In this document: in pieces, positions 55,109 to 63,665 of the stretch
How positions within the stretch are numbered: position 1 is the stretch's first letter
Layout of the letters: every line of letters begins with the position of its first letter
DNA from: Arthrobacter globiformis
GTDB lineage: Bacteria; Actinomycetota; Actinomycetes; Actinomycetales; Micrococcaceae
DNA: 64,000 nucleotides
Direction of reading: 5' to 3'
NCBI RefSeq assembly: GCF_030818015.1
Contig: NZ_JAUSZX010000001.1
Span: forward strand, 3,534,001-3,598,000
Made by a program: the position numbers and the translations under genes
Notes under the pieces: model-generated
Databases searched by the model: none
What the model was told of the DNA's origin: nothing
The model's input: only the letters and a program-made list of their open reading frames with translations

Positions 55109-56269
55109 TCACAGCGACCGCCGGATCCGGACTGCCGCCACCCCCGCCGCCCCGGCAAGCGCCAGCAGCCCCGCTCCCCACCACACCTGCGGCTCAATGG
55201 TCCCGCTCCGCGAAACGCCCATGACGGCGCTCTCGGCCGGTCCGCGCGTGTAGGGCGAGCTGATCGTGGCCATGTTGTTGGGGCCTGCGAGCTGCGCCGA
55301 ACCCCAGACTCCGCCGGCGACGCCCGCGGCCGAGCGTCCCCGAAGGCCTGATCCGCCTGACAGACCGGTGATGTCCTCGAACGGGCTGGCGTCCGCGGAC
55401 GGGTTTTCGGCGGTCGCTGGGGAGCTATTGGCCGCGGCGCCCTGGGAGCTACCGGCGGCCGGCGCGGAGGATCCCGCGGTTCCGGACGCTGAGCCGGCCG
55501 GCGACTGGCCGGCAGGAGCCTGACCGGACGGGGAAGAGCCGCCGGTTCCTGCCGACGATCCCGACCAGCTGCCCGATTGTGACGGCGTGCCAGAGGGCTG
55601 TGTTTCGGAGGGCTGTGTTTCGGAGGGTGCAGGGGCAACCGGAGAGCCTGATGGCCTGGCCGGCCGGGAGGGCGATGCCGTTTCCGACGAGGGCGGCGCG
55701 GGCGACGGTGCCGGGCCGGTGTGACCAGGATCGGACGGCGACGGTGCCGGAGCGGGCTGCGTAGGGGTGGCCGAGGCGGTTATCGACGGCTCGGGCGTCG
55801 GGCTGGCTGTAAGCGTCACTGAGGGGACCGGGGCTGGGACCGGGACCAGTGGCGCAAGCGACGGCGGCAGTGACTCCGATGGCGAGGGCTCGGAGGGTTC
55901 GGCCGCCCTGCGGCCGTTCGATTTCCCTTCGTTCGACTTGCTGTCGCCCGATTTGCCGCTGTTGGACTTGCCGCTGTGCGGCGCGCCTTCGCCCCTGCCG
56001 TGGTTGGACAGCGCGGCCGCCGCCCAGGCTTCGAGGCCGGCGGCGTCGACGGTGGCATCCGGCCCTGTTCCGGCAGCGGTACCGCCCTGACCGGGGTCCG
56101 CGGGCAGGTCGGATGCGGGCAGCTCGGACGCGGCAGCGTTGGATGCAGGAACGCCTGCGGAGAAGACCAGTACCGCTCCGAACGCAGCTGCTGCCGTGCC
56201 GCGCCGAAGACCCCCATGGAAACCAGTCAGCGAACGAAAACCATCGGACTTCTGATTGACCATAGTCAT
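55109..56269 (-). CDS. Ser/Pro-rich exported protein with C-terminal membrane anchor, unknown function
   Basis: About 386 aa. The ATG at 56269 (MTMVNQKSDG, AGGG upstream) gives a signal peptide LRRGTAAAAFGAVLVFSAGVPASNAAAS. A short conserved-looking part (about 55-105) is followed by a 250-residue Pro/Ser/Ala/Thr-rich, probably glycosylated stalk with repeats such as PSETQPSETQPSGTPS, and a C-terminal span GAGLLALAGAAGVAAVRIRRSL. No LPxTG motif. It looks like a cell-envelope protein and has no obvious place in haem synthesis, yet it lies between cgoX and chdC on the same strand. Low-complexity composition makes homology unreliable. Confidence 0.7.
   Translation of the reverse strand: MTMVNQKSDGFRSLTGFHGGLRRGTAAAAFGAVLVFSAGVPASNAAASELPASDLPADPGQGGTAAGTGPDATVDAAGLEAWAAAALSNHGRGEGAPHSGKSNSGKSGDSKSNEGKSNGRRAAEPSEPSPSESLPPSLAPLVPVPAPVPSVTLTASPTPEPSITASATPTQPAPAPSPSDPGHTGPAPSPAPPSSETASPSRPARPSGSPVAPAPSETQPSETQPSGTPSQSGSWSGSSAGTGGSSPSGQAPAGQSPAGSASGTAGSSAPAAGSSQGAAANSSPATAENPSADASPFEDITGLSGGSGLRGRSAAGVAGGVWGSAQLAGPNNMATISSPYTRGPAESAVMGVSRSGTIEPQVWWGAGLLALAGAAGVAAVRIRRSL
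55593..55622 (-). repeat. 15-bp tandem repeat in the Ser/Pro stalk
   Basis: GAGGGCTGTGTTTCG at 55593-55607 and 55608-55622 (plus-strand reading) encodes the repeated PSETQ. Confidence 0.8.
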
Positions 56270-56382
56270 CGACCCTAAACACATTTTCGCGCGAGGAAAA
56301 ACTTGCGGGCGTGCCAGCAAGAAGGTATCGCGGGCGGCAGGGACACTGCCTCCCGGAAACCCCGGACACCTTCCCTGCCCCG

Positions 56383-57867
56383 CTATGCCAGGAAGGTGGC
56401 GAGCTGTTTTTTCGTGTCCGCCACCACTGCCGCCAGGCCGTTGCCGGCCAGCCAGCCGCCGACCATCAGCAGCCCGTCAATGCCGGCGCAGACCTGCCGG
56501 ACGTCCGCAACCCGCTGCCGGTGCCCCACCGCGGCAAAGGGCAGTGCTCCGGCCCAGCTGACGACGTCCCAGTCCACCAGCACCTTGCGTGTGACGGGAA
56601 CGGTCAGCAGTGCTGACGCATCCTGCAAAGCCATGTCAAGGAGCTCCTCGTCCGATGCCGCCTCCGGCCCCGGCACGGCCGTCGCCGAAGCGGCTGATGC
56701 TCCCTCGCTGCGTCCATAGGAAAGCCGCAGCACGTGCCTGCCGCGTCCGGCCGCTTCGGCCACCCAGTCCCATTTGCCGGTGGCGTGGGTGAGGGCCTTC
56801 GCCTCGATCCCCTCAGTTTGCGGCGCCACCAGGATTCCGGTGCCACGCGGGCGCCGGTCCAGTGCGGGGAGATCAACAACGAGTGTCACAAGCTTGACCA
56901 CAGGTCCGGGGCCGGGTTCATGCGCGGCCAGGGCCGGGACCGCTTCCTTGAGCAGCCGTACTGCGGACGGGCCGTCCAGGGCGACCACCAATTTGTCGGC
57001 CTTGTAGCCGTCCTCCCCCGCTGTTATCTCCCAGCCATCCGGGGTCCGTGCAACGGCGGTCGCTGCCGTCCCCGGCAGCAGCTGCACGCCGCGTGCCCGG
57101 AGGTCCGCCACGAGCTCCGTGACGAGGGTGTGCATGCCGCCCCTCAGGCCGGCGACGGCGGAACCTGCCTTGGCCGGTTTACCTTGTGTTGACGCGCCAG
57201 GCGTTGCCGTGGCCTGGGTTCCGGTCCCCTTGCGGTGGGCGGCCACCGCCGCTGCCAGCGAGCCGTGCCGGGTAACGCCCGCACGCAACCCCGGGGCCAC
57301 CATGTCGACGTCGAGCAGGCCCGGGTCAGCCGAATGCACGCCGCCCACCACGGGTTCCACCAGCCGTTCCAGGACGCGGCGCCCCATCCGGGCCCGCACC
57401 AGCGCGGAGACGCTAGAGACCTCGGCGGTGGTTCCCACGGAGGCGGGCAGCAGCTTGTCCAGCGAGGCGCGCAGGGAGCCACCGAGGCCAAGCGAGCGGC
57501 GAACCTCCGGGTCCCAGGGATTGGCCGGGATGCCCAGCACACCGGTCTTGGGAAGTTCGCGGGGCCCGCCCGGCAACTGCACCCAGGCGCCGCCGGGCCG
57601 CGGGGCAACGATGTGTCCGCCCAGCCCCAGTTCAGCAGCCAGGTCTGCCACGGCGGTGGAACGGGTGGCGAAGGACTCGGCCCCGCTGTCCAGGGTCAGC
57701 CCGGCCACGTCATGGCGGCCCACACAGCCGCCCCACGCGTCGGAAGCTTCCAGCACCGTGGTGGTGAGGCCTGCCCGTGCCAGTTCCCGGGCGGCCAGGA
57801 GCCCGGAGATGCCGCCGCCGACCACCAGCGCCGTGCGTCCGGCAGCCGGAGGACTGCCCGCAGCCAA
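56383..57867 (-). CDS. cgoX: Coproporphyrinogen III oxidase, oxygen-dependent flavoprotein (CgoX/HemY)
   Basis: 494 aa. Oxidises coproporphyrinogen III to coproporphyrin III in the coproporphyrin route (formerly HemG/HemY). TTG start at 57867 with GGAG eight bases before, overlapping the hemE stop region. FAD motif [19 protein letters not shown] and [11 protein letters not shown] are typical; the C-terminal [21 protein letters not shown] closes the FAD site. Clustered with hemE, cpfC and chdC, which supports the coproporphyrin assignment over protoporphyrinogen oxidase. Confidence 0.94.
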   Translation of the reverse strand: MAAGSPPAAGRTALVVGGGISGLLAARELARAGLTTTVLEASDAWGGCVGRHDVAGLTLDSGAESFATRSTAVADLAAELGLGGHIVAPRPGGAWVQLPGGPRELPKTGVLGIPANPWDPEVRRSLGLGGSLRASLDKLLPASVGTTAEVSSVSALVRARMGRRVLERLVEPVVGGVHSADPGLLDVDMVAPGLRAGVTRHGSLAAAVAAHRKGTGTQATATPGASTQGKPAKAGSAVAGLRGGMHTLVTELVADLRARGVQLLPGTAATAVARTPDGWEITAGEDGYKADKLVVALDGPSAVRLLKEAVPALAAHEPGPGPVVKLVTLVVDLPALDRRPRGTGILVAPQTEGIEAKALTHATGKWDWVAEAAGRGRHVLRLSYGRSEGASAASATAVPGPEAASDEELLDMALQDASALLTVPVTRKVLVDWDVVSWAGALPFAAVGHRQRVADVRQVCAGIDGLLMVGGWLAGNGLAAVVADTKKQLATFLA

Positions 57868-57872
57868 GGCCT

Positions 57873-58967
57873 TTACTCCGGAGAGATGGAGTGGATGAGT
57901 TCGACGACGCGCGTCAGGACGTCCGGGTCCGTTTCCGGCGGCACGCCGTGGCCAAGGTTCAGCACATGGCCGGGGGCGGCAGCGCCCGATGCGATGACCT
58001 CGCGGACGTGCGCCTCAAGGACCTCCCACGGAGCGGACAGCAGTGCAGGATCGATGTTGCCCTGCAGCGGGACGGTGCCGCCCAGCCTGCGGTTGGCCTC
58101 GTCCAGCGGCAGCCGGTAGTCCACGCCGACGACGTCTACACCGACGTCGCGCATGGCCACGAGAAGCTCGGAGGTGCCCGTGCCGAAGTGGACCAGCGGC
58201 GCGCCAAGGTCACGGACGTGGTCCAGGGCGCGGGACGAGGCTGCGGCGACGAAGCGGGTGTAGTCGGCCAGGCCCAGGGATCCGGCCCAGGAGTCAAACA
58301 GCTGCCCGGCCGACGCGCCCGCCTCCAGTTGGGCACGCAGGAACAGGCCGGAGGCGTCGGCGGCCCAGTTGGCCAGCGCCGTCCACGTCCCGGGGTCGGC
58401 GTGCATCATCGTGCGCGGACCAAGGTGGTCGCGGGAGGGCCTGCCCTCCACCATGTACGCGGCCAGCGTGAAGGGTGCGCCGGCGAAGCCAATGAGCGGG
58501 GTCTTGCCGAGCTGATCCACCGTCAGCCGGACGGCTTCCCGGATGGGTTCCAGCGACTCCTCCGTGAGGCGGGGCAGGGCGGCGACGTCGGCGGCGGTCC
58601 GCACGGGCTTGTCCAGGACAGGACCCACACCGGGCACAATGTCCACGCCGACGCCGGCAAGCTTAAGCGGAATAACAATGTCGGAGAAGAAGATGCCCGC
58701 GTCCACGTCATGCCGGCGCACCGGCTGCAGGGTGATTTCCGAGGCAAGTTCGGGCCGGAGGCAGGAGTCCAGCATGGCGACGCCCTCGCGAACCTTCAGG
58801 TACTCCGGCAAGGAACGCCCCGCCTGGCGCATGAACCACACCGGGCGGCGGCTTGGCTTGCCGCCGCGGTACGCCGTGATGAGCGGAGAGTCTGCAGTGC
58901 GTCCGTCGCGAAGCGGATGGCCTGCGTCGAGTCCGGTACCGGCGGGTGTTACAGCGCTAGAAGTCAT
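57873..58967 (-). CDS. hemE: Uroporphyrinogen decarboxylase
   Basis: 364 aa from ATG 58967 ([10 protein letters not shown]), RBS AAAGG; the longer frame adds 29 unlikely residues. Makes coproporphyrinogen III. Signature [21 protein letters not shown] and [22 protein letters not shown] are diagnostic. Divergent from hemA across 159 bases; followed by cgoX five bases later. Confidence 0.96.
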   Translation of the reverse strand: MTSSAVTPAGTGLDAGHPLRDGRTADSPLITAYRGGKPSRRPVWFMRQAGRSLPEYLKVREGVAMLDSCLRPELASEITLQPVRRHDVDAGIFFSDIVIPLKLAGVGVDIVPGVGPVLDKPVRTAADVAALPRLTEESLEPIREAVRLTVDQLGKTPLIGFAGAPFTLAAYMVEGRPSRDHLGPRTMMHADPGTWTALANWAADASGLFLRAQLEAGASAGQLFDSWAGSLGLADYTRFVAAASSRALDHVRDLGAPLVHFGTGTSELLVAMRDVGVDVVGVDYRLPLDEANRRLGGTVPLQGNIDPALLSAPWEVLEAHVREVIASGAAAPGHVLNLGHGVPPETDPDVLTRVVELIHSISPE

Positions 58968-59086
58968 GCCTTTGATTGTGCCCAAAATCGCCCCCAAAAG
59001 ATAACGACAGCCTGTCATCCCGCGGCAGTCGTATCCGGTCGTGGCAGGAATCACAGGCGTGGAAATCTCCTCATCCGGGCGAAAGG

Positions 59087-59117
59087 TTGTTCTACGCCGC
59101 CGCGAAAAAGCTATGAT
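59087..59117 (+). promoter_or_regulatory. hemA promoter, probable leaderless start
   Basis: -10 TATGAT (59112-59117) with possible -35 TTGTTC (59087-59092), 19 bases apart. The GTG start at 59127 lies nine bases after the -10, so transcription would begin at or within a few bases of the start codon. No ribosome-binding site precedes the GTG. The half-site TTCTACG overlaps at 59090-59096. Confidence 0.55.
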
Positions 59118-59126
59118 TGTCCTGCT

Positions 59127-60494
59127 GTGGTTCTTTTTTCATTGGTGGCTACACACGCCGACATCGACCTCGAAACCGTTGCTCAGCTGAGCAACGGTTC
59201 TTCTGGCATTGCCACGTCCGCCCTCGCCGGATCGCCGGCGGTCAAGGGCGCGGTTGTCCTTGCCACCTGCAACCGCTACGAAATCTACGGCGAGGCGCCC
59301 CATGCCGACGATGTGGAGGCCGCACGCGCCGCCCTCGTGGGCAAGATCAGCGAAACCAGCGGACTCAGCGAGCAACTCGTGTCCCGGTCGTTCAGCACGC
59401 ACACCGGCCCCGACGTCAGCCAGCACCTCTTCGCCGTGAGCTCCGGACTCGATTCCGCAGTGGTTGGCGAGCGTGAAATCGCCGGGCAGGTGCGCCGGGC
59501 CCTGATCACCGCCCAGCAAGAGGGCACGGCCAGCGCCGGACTGGTCCGCCTGTTCCAGGCCGCTTCCAAGACCGCCAAAGACGTCGGCGCACAGACAGCA
59601 CTCGGCTCCCGCGGCTTGTCCATCGTTTCGGTGGCACTCGACCTCGCCATCGACCTGTCTGAAGAGACCGACTGGTCGAAGAAGAAGGTCGTGGTGTTCG
59701 GCACCGGCGCCTACGCCGGCGCCACCATGGCCCTCCTCCGCGAACGCGGTTGCCACGACATCTCGGTGTTCTCGTCCTCAGGACGCGCGGCCACCTTCGT
59801 GGCCACCCGCGGCGGGACCGCCCTCGACGGCAACACCCTGCACGCCGCCGTCGCCGCCGCCGACGTCATGATCGGCTGCAGCGGCTCGGACACGAGGGTG
59901 GAAGCCGCCGAGCTCGCCCAGGTCCGCGCCGGGTCCGCCCAGCCGCTGATCGCCATCGACCTGGCGCTCACCCACGATTTTGATCCCGCCGTGGGAGAGC
60001 TCGACGGCGTGGAGCTGCTGACCCTCGAGTCCGTACGGCTCGCGGCACCCCAGGAGCAGGCGGAATCGCTCGCCCAGGCCAGCAGCATGGTTGCCGGCGC
60101 CGCCCAGGCCTTTGAGCAGGAGCGCGAAGCGCGGTCCGTGGACTCGGCCATCGTTGCCCTCCGCCGCCACACCATGAACGTGCTCGACGCTGAAATGGAA
60201 AAGGTGCGGGCACGCCACGGCTGTACCGCCGCTGCCGAAGAGGTGGAGTTCGCGCTGCGCCGCATGGTGAAGCAGCTGCTCCATGTCCCCACCGTCCGTG
60301 CCCGCGAGCTGGCGTCCAACGGCCAGCAGGACGACTACGTCGCAGCCCTGGAAACCCTGTACGGCATCACGGTTGAGCAGCCGGCCGCCGCGTCCAAGGC
60401 AGAGTGCCCCGTGGACCACAGTGGCCTCACGGCCAGCCCCCTGCAGGACGCCGTCAACCTGCAGGAAAACGGGGCACGCAGGAACTCCGCGTAG
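59127..60494 (+). CDS. hemA: Glutamyl-tRNA reductase
   Basis: 455 aa, first committed enzyme of the C5 pathway: glutamyl-tRNA to glutamate-1-semialdehyde. GTG start gives [20 protein letters not shown], the usual actinobacterial opening; longer in-frame upstream sequence overlaps hemE. Catalytic cysteine C48 in [18 protein letters not shown] site [18 protein letters not shown]-terminal dimerisation helix with [20 protein letters not shown]. Probably leaderless. Confidence 0.96.
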   Translation: MVLFSLVATHADIDLETVAQLSNGSSGIATSALAGSPAVKGAVVLATCNRYEIYGEAPHADDVEAARAALVGKISETSGLSEQLVSRSFSTHTGPDVSQHLFAVSSGLDSAVVGEREIAGQVRRALITAQQEGTASAGLVRLFQAASKTAKDVGAQTALGSRGLSIVSVALDLAIDLSEETDWSKKKVVVFGTGAYAGATMALLRERGCHDISVFSSSGRAATFVATRGGTALDGNTLHAAVAAADVMIGCSGSDTRVEAAELAQVRAGSAQPLIAIDLALTHDFDPAVGELDGVELLTLESVRLAAPQEQAESLAQASSMVAGAAQAFEQEREARSVDSAIVALRRHTMNVLDAEMEKVRARHGCTAAAEEVEFALRRMVKQLLHVPTVRARELASNGQQDDYVAALETLYGITVEQPAAASKAECPVDHSGLTASPLQDAVNLQENGARRNSA

Positions 60495-60590
60495 CCGGCA
60501 TATGTCCTGACAAACAGGTCCCCACAAGCTTTCCATAGGTTCCCTGCGCAGCATTGAAGCTGCCCGTGAAAACCATATTGGGGAGCAATC

Positions 60591-61274
60591 ATGAACTTTT
60601 CTTCACCGGCACCTGCCGTTCCGCCCCTGAGCCGCCGGCAATTCGGACTAATCGTCGGAGGCGGAGCGCTCCTCCTGGTAGGCGGTGGCACCTACGGCCT
60701 AGTCTCCCGCAGCAGGCCCGGCGGCGGAGCGGGGCTCTCCACGGCGTTCGGGACCCTGTCGCTCGTCGACGCCGGACGCCTCGCCAGGCTTGATGCGCAG
60801 GGGCAGCCGGCTGCCACGCCGCTCGCCTCGGCGATATCGCAGGTCACGGACGGAACACGCAGAGCCGCTGCGGCAGGCCAGCCCGGGATACAGCGCGTTT
60901 CCAACCGCCGGGGCACCGCAGTGGAGGACCACCACAGCGACCCCCTTCTGGACTCCGACTGGCCGCAGCCCGGGAACTTCACCTGGGGTGACGTCGTGGT
61001 GCTCGAAGTGGCCCTCACCAATGTCCGCCCCGAGCCTGTCCTGTTCAGCCCGGGGCAGCTGCGCCTCAAGCTGCTGCCTTCCGGCATCACCGTGGCCCCG
61101 CAGGACGCCGACCGCGGCCCAGGCACGATCGCCGTCGGCGCCACCGAGCGCGTCTGGATCAGCTACCTTGCCCCGCACGATTCGGTCGCCATGGAGGTCG
61201 AGTACACCGGTCTGGACGACGCCGCCCAGGCCCTCGCCCTGCCGCTCCTCACTGTCGCCAAAATACCCTCATGA
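60591..61274 (+). CDS. Tat-signal exported protein coupled to multicopper oxidase
   Basis: 227 aa, GGGGAG before the ATG. Twin-arginine-like signal SRRQFGLIVGGGALLLVGGG. The mature part (about 110-227) looks like a beta-sandwich: WGDVVVLEVALTNVRPEPVLFSPGQLRLKL and TERVWISYLAPHDSVAMEVEY (DUF4352-like inference). Its stop overlaps the multicopper oxidase ATG, so the two are made together. Possibly a chaperone, anchor or Tat partner for the oxidase, which has no signal of its own. Confidence 0.75.
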   Translation: MNFSSPAPAVPPLSRRQFGLIVGGGALLLVGGGTYGLVSRSRPGGGAGLSTAFGTLSLVDAGRLARLDAQGQPAATPLASAISQVTDGTRRAAAAGQPGIQRVSNRRGTAVEDHHSDPLLDSDWPQPGNFTWGDVVVLEVALTNVRPEPVLFSPGQLRLKLLPSGITVAPQDADRGPGTIAVGATERVWISYLAPHDSVAMEVEYTGLDDAAQALALPLLTVAKIPS

Positions 61275-63619
61275 GTCCCCTGGACCTTCACATCAACGAC
61301 GGTTACCTTCCCATGGTGGACGGAACGCTCGTCTACCACCGGGGCTTCGGAGACCGGCAGACCGCGGTTAAAGACCCCAAGCCCAGCCTCTTCATGAGCC
61401 CCCGGGTGTTCCTGCGCGACGGCTCCGTCGTGGCACGCCGGACCTATCCGCTCAAGGCCGCAGTGCCTCCCCGGGGCCGGCCTGCACCGGCGGCCAAGGA
61501 TCCGGCCAATCCCGGCCAGTTCCTTGTCCACCGTGCCCACTGGGCAAGCTTCTTCCCTGACAGGACGCTCATCGCCGAGACAGGCAGCACCATCAGCATC
61601 CGCGTGACCAACCATCTGGCCCAGGACCACGCACTCCAGTTCCTGAATGCAGGCGCAGCGAACGCCCACATCGGCACCGGCGTCATCAAGCCTGCCCAGA
61701 CCAAAACCCTGACCTTCAAGGCGCCCGCGGAAGGCGCCTACCTGTACTGCGACCCCGGGACCGACCCCGCCGATCCGACGGCCGACCCGGTCCAGCGGGT
61801 CCTGGGCCTCTACGGCGCCTTGCTGGTGGTAAACCCGGACTCACCCTGGCGCGAGGGCGCCCACGGGCCCGAATTCGAGCGCCAGTGGTTCTGGATCCTC
61901 CACAACATCGACCCTGTGTGGGCCGGCATCGCCTCCCGGAACGGCACAGTGGATCCCGACAAAACGCCGGTGCAACCCCGCTATTTCACCCTCAACGGTC
62001 GCAGTGGCTTTCAGTCCCTGGCAGTCTCCACGGACGAGGCGCTGAACCGCACGCGGGAAGAGGACACACTGATGTCCGGCTCCGCCCGGGACATCGACGT
62101 CCGCAATTTCAGCCTGAGCACCGCGCCGGGAACGGTCCGCACCGGCCAGTTCATGCGCTTCGTCAACGCCGGCGTGGTCCACCACCAGCTGCATTTCCAC
62201 GGCAACCATCTCTGGACGGTGCGCCGGAACGGTGAGTCGTTCCCCCGTACGCACGGCAGGGTGGACGCCGACGGCCACGTGGTGCTCCAGCAGTGGGAAG
62301 ACGTAGTGGAAATGCACCCGCTGGACCGCAAGGACTCCGTGTTGCCCGTGCGGCGCCCGCCTGAGACCGTGGACCAGGTGTGGAACGCCCGGGACAGGGA
62401 CTGGGGCTACCCCATGCACTGCCACGCGGAACCGTCGCAGGTGGCGCGCGGCGGCATGTATCCCGGCGGCCTGGTGGGCCACTGGTCCGTTGCCGCCCCC
62501 GGCCCGGTGGACGCCACGCCGCGGCCCGAGCTCTTCCGCAGCCAGGTGGACTTCAGCTCGCACCAGCTGCATGAGGGAAGCCCGAAGACCGAGTTCCCAC
62601 TGAATCCCGACGTCGCCCATGAATTCAAGTTCTTCAACCGCAAGATGAGGTTCGGCGACGGCGGCGAATTTGAGATGTGGACGTTCCAGACCGAGAACTC
62701 CGGCCAGATTTTCCCCGCTCCCCTGGTGCGCCTTACGGAAGGCCAGCTGTTCCACGGCACCATCCATCCCAGCAAGCGGGTCCATACCCTGCACTGGCAC
62801 GGGATGGAGCCCGACCCAAGGAACGACGGCGTGGGCCACACCTCCTTCGAGGTAGCCGGTTCATACACGTACCAGTGGCGGCCGGACCGGGGCCAGCCAG
62901 GGAACCCGAACGCCGGGGCATCCGGAACGTATTTCTACCACTGCCACGTCAACACCACGCTGCACGTGCAGATGGGCATGTTCGGCCCGCTGGTCATCGA
63001 CCCGCCCGTGCACCCGGACTTCCCCGTCACCAAGGGGGCCCGCAGGGCGTTCATTGATGGACCGGAGTACGACATCGGTACCGAGACCATCTTGGTCCCG
63101 TATTCGGTGGATCCTCGCTGGCACGAGCTCAACCACGCCGCCGGGCTGTCCGGCGACGACGCCGGCCTGGACAAGTTCAACCCCCAGCACTTTTACCTGC
63201 TCGGCGGCGAACTGGCGCAGACGCCCACCGTGGAGGGCCCGATGGAGCTGACCCAAATCCGCGCCCGCGTGCCCAACGGCGGCACGGTCAAGCCCACCCT
63301 GCTGCGCCTGCTGAACGCCAACTACTACCCGGTGAACGCGTACTTTACGGACGCCGCGGGAAAGCGCGTGGCCATGGCCGAGCTGATCGCACATGACGGC
63401 CGCGCGTTCCGCGACACGTCAAACCCCGCGGGGCCGGCCCGGCCGATTTCGGAAACCAGCCCGATGCGTGCGAGTCTCGTCAACTTCGGTGCGGCGGAAC
63501 GGTACGACATGCTGCTGCGGCCGCCGGCGGCCGGCGACTACAAGCTCACCGTGGACCTGCTGGACTGGATCACCGGCAAGGTCCTGCATACCCGGCAGAT
63601 CCCTGTCATTGCACGGTGA
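61271..63619 (+). CDS. Multicopper oxidase with reversed copper-motif order
   Basis: 782 aa, no N-terminal signal peptide. Four copper motifs are readable: H305-x-x-H308-x-H310 (HQLHFHGNH), H383-C-H385 (MHCHAEPSQ), H505-x-x-H508-x-H510 (HTLHWHGME), and H557-C-H559 with H565 (YHCHVNTTLHVQMGM). In ordinary three-domain laccases the HWHG and HxH motifs come first and HxxHxH and HCH last; here the order is inverted. A first cupredoxin-like region (about 95-195) lacks ligands (HALQFLNAG, LYCDPG). The C-terminal region (about 675-760, LLRLLNANYYPV, ERYDMLLRP) resembles the middle domain of laccases. Oxidises an unknown substrate, possibly metal ions or phenols. Confidence 0.88.
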   Translation: MSPLDLHINDGYLPMVDGTLVYHRGFGDRQTAVKDPKPSLFMSPRVFLRDGSVVARRTYPLKAAVPPRGRPAPAAKDPANPGQFLVHRAHWASFFPDRTLIAETGSTISIRVTNHLAQDHALQFLNAGAANAHIGTGVIKPAQTKTLTFKAPAEGAYLYCDPGTDPADPTADPVQRVLGLYGALLVVNPDSPWREGAHGPEFERQWFWILHNIDPVWAGIASRNGTVDPDKTPVQPRYFTLNGRSGFQSLAVSTDEALNRTREEDTLMSGSARDIDVRNFSLSTAPGTVRTGQFMRFVNAGVVHHQLHFHGNHLWTVRRNGESFPRTHGRVDADGHVVLQQWEDVVEMHPLDRKDSVLPVRRPPETVDQVWNARDRDWGYPMHCHAEPSQVARGGMYPGGLVGHWSVAAPGPVDATPRPELFRSQVDFSSHQLHEGSPKTEFPLNPDVAHEFKFFNRKMRFGDGGEFEMWTFQTENSGQIFPAPLVRLTEGQLFHGTIHPSKRVHTLHWHGMEPDPRNDGVGHTSFEVAGSYTYQWRPDRGQPGNPNAGASGTYFYHCHVNTTLHVQMGMFGPLVIDPPVHPDFPVTKGARRAFIDGPEYDIGTETILVPYSVDPRWHELNHAAGLSGDDAGLDKFNPQHFYLLGGELAQTPTVEGPMELTQIRARVPNGGTVKPTLLRLLNANYYPVNAYFTDAAGKRVAMAELIAHDGRAFRDTSNPAGPARPISETSPMRASLVNFGAAERYDMLLRPPAAGDYKLTVDLLDWITGKVLHTRQIPVIAR

Positions 63620-63642
63620 CCAGCCGGCAAAACCGGCGCTGG

Positions 63643-63665
63643 CCCCGGCGGGGACGCCGCCGGGG
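63643..63665. terminator. Terminator-like hairpin between oxidase and sulfurtransferase genes
   Basis: Nine-base arms CCCCGGCGG (63643-63651) and CCGCCGGGG (63657-63665), loop GGACG; a second small hairpin GCCGG/CCGGC with CAAAA loop lies at 63623-63637. Between convergent genes; no T-run. Confidence 0.55.

Noticed and set aside
57777..59126. Extended hemA reading frame of about 905 codons
   Set aside because: The upstream 450 codons overlap cgoX and hemE in antisense; HemA starts at the GTG at 59127.
58968..59126. Rex (NADH sensor) operator in the hemA/hemE gap
   Set aside because: Looked for TTGTGAA-type inverted repeats as in Streptomyces hemA regions; only the short GACAG-C-CTGTC element is present, too weak to call.
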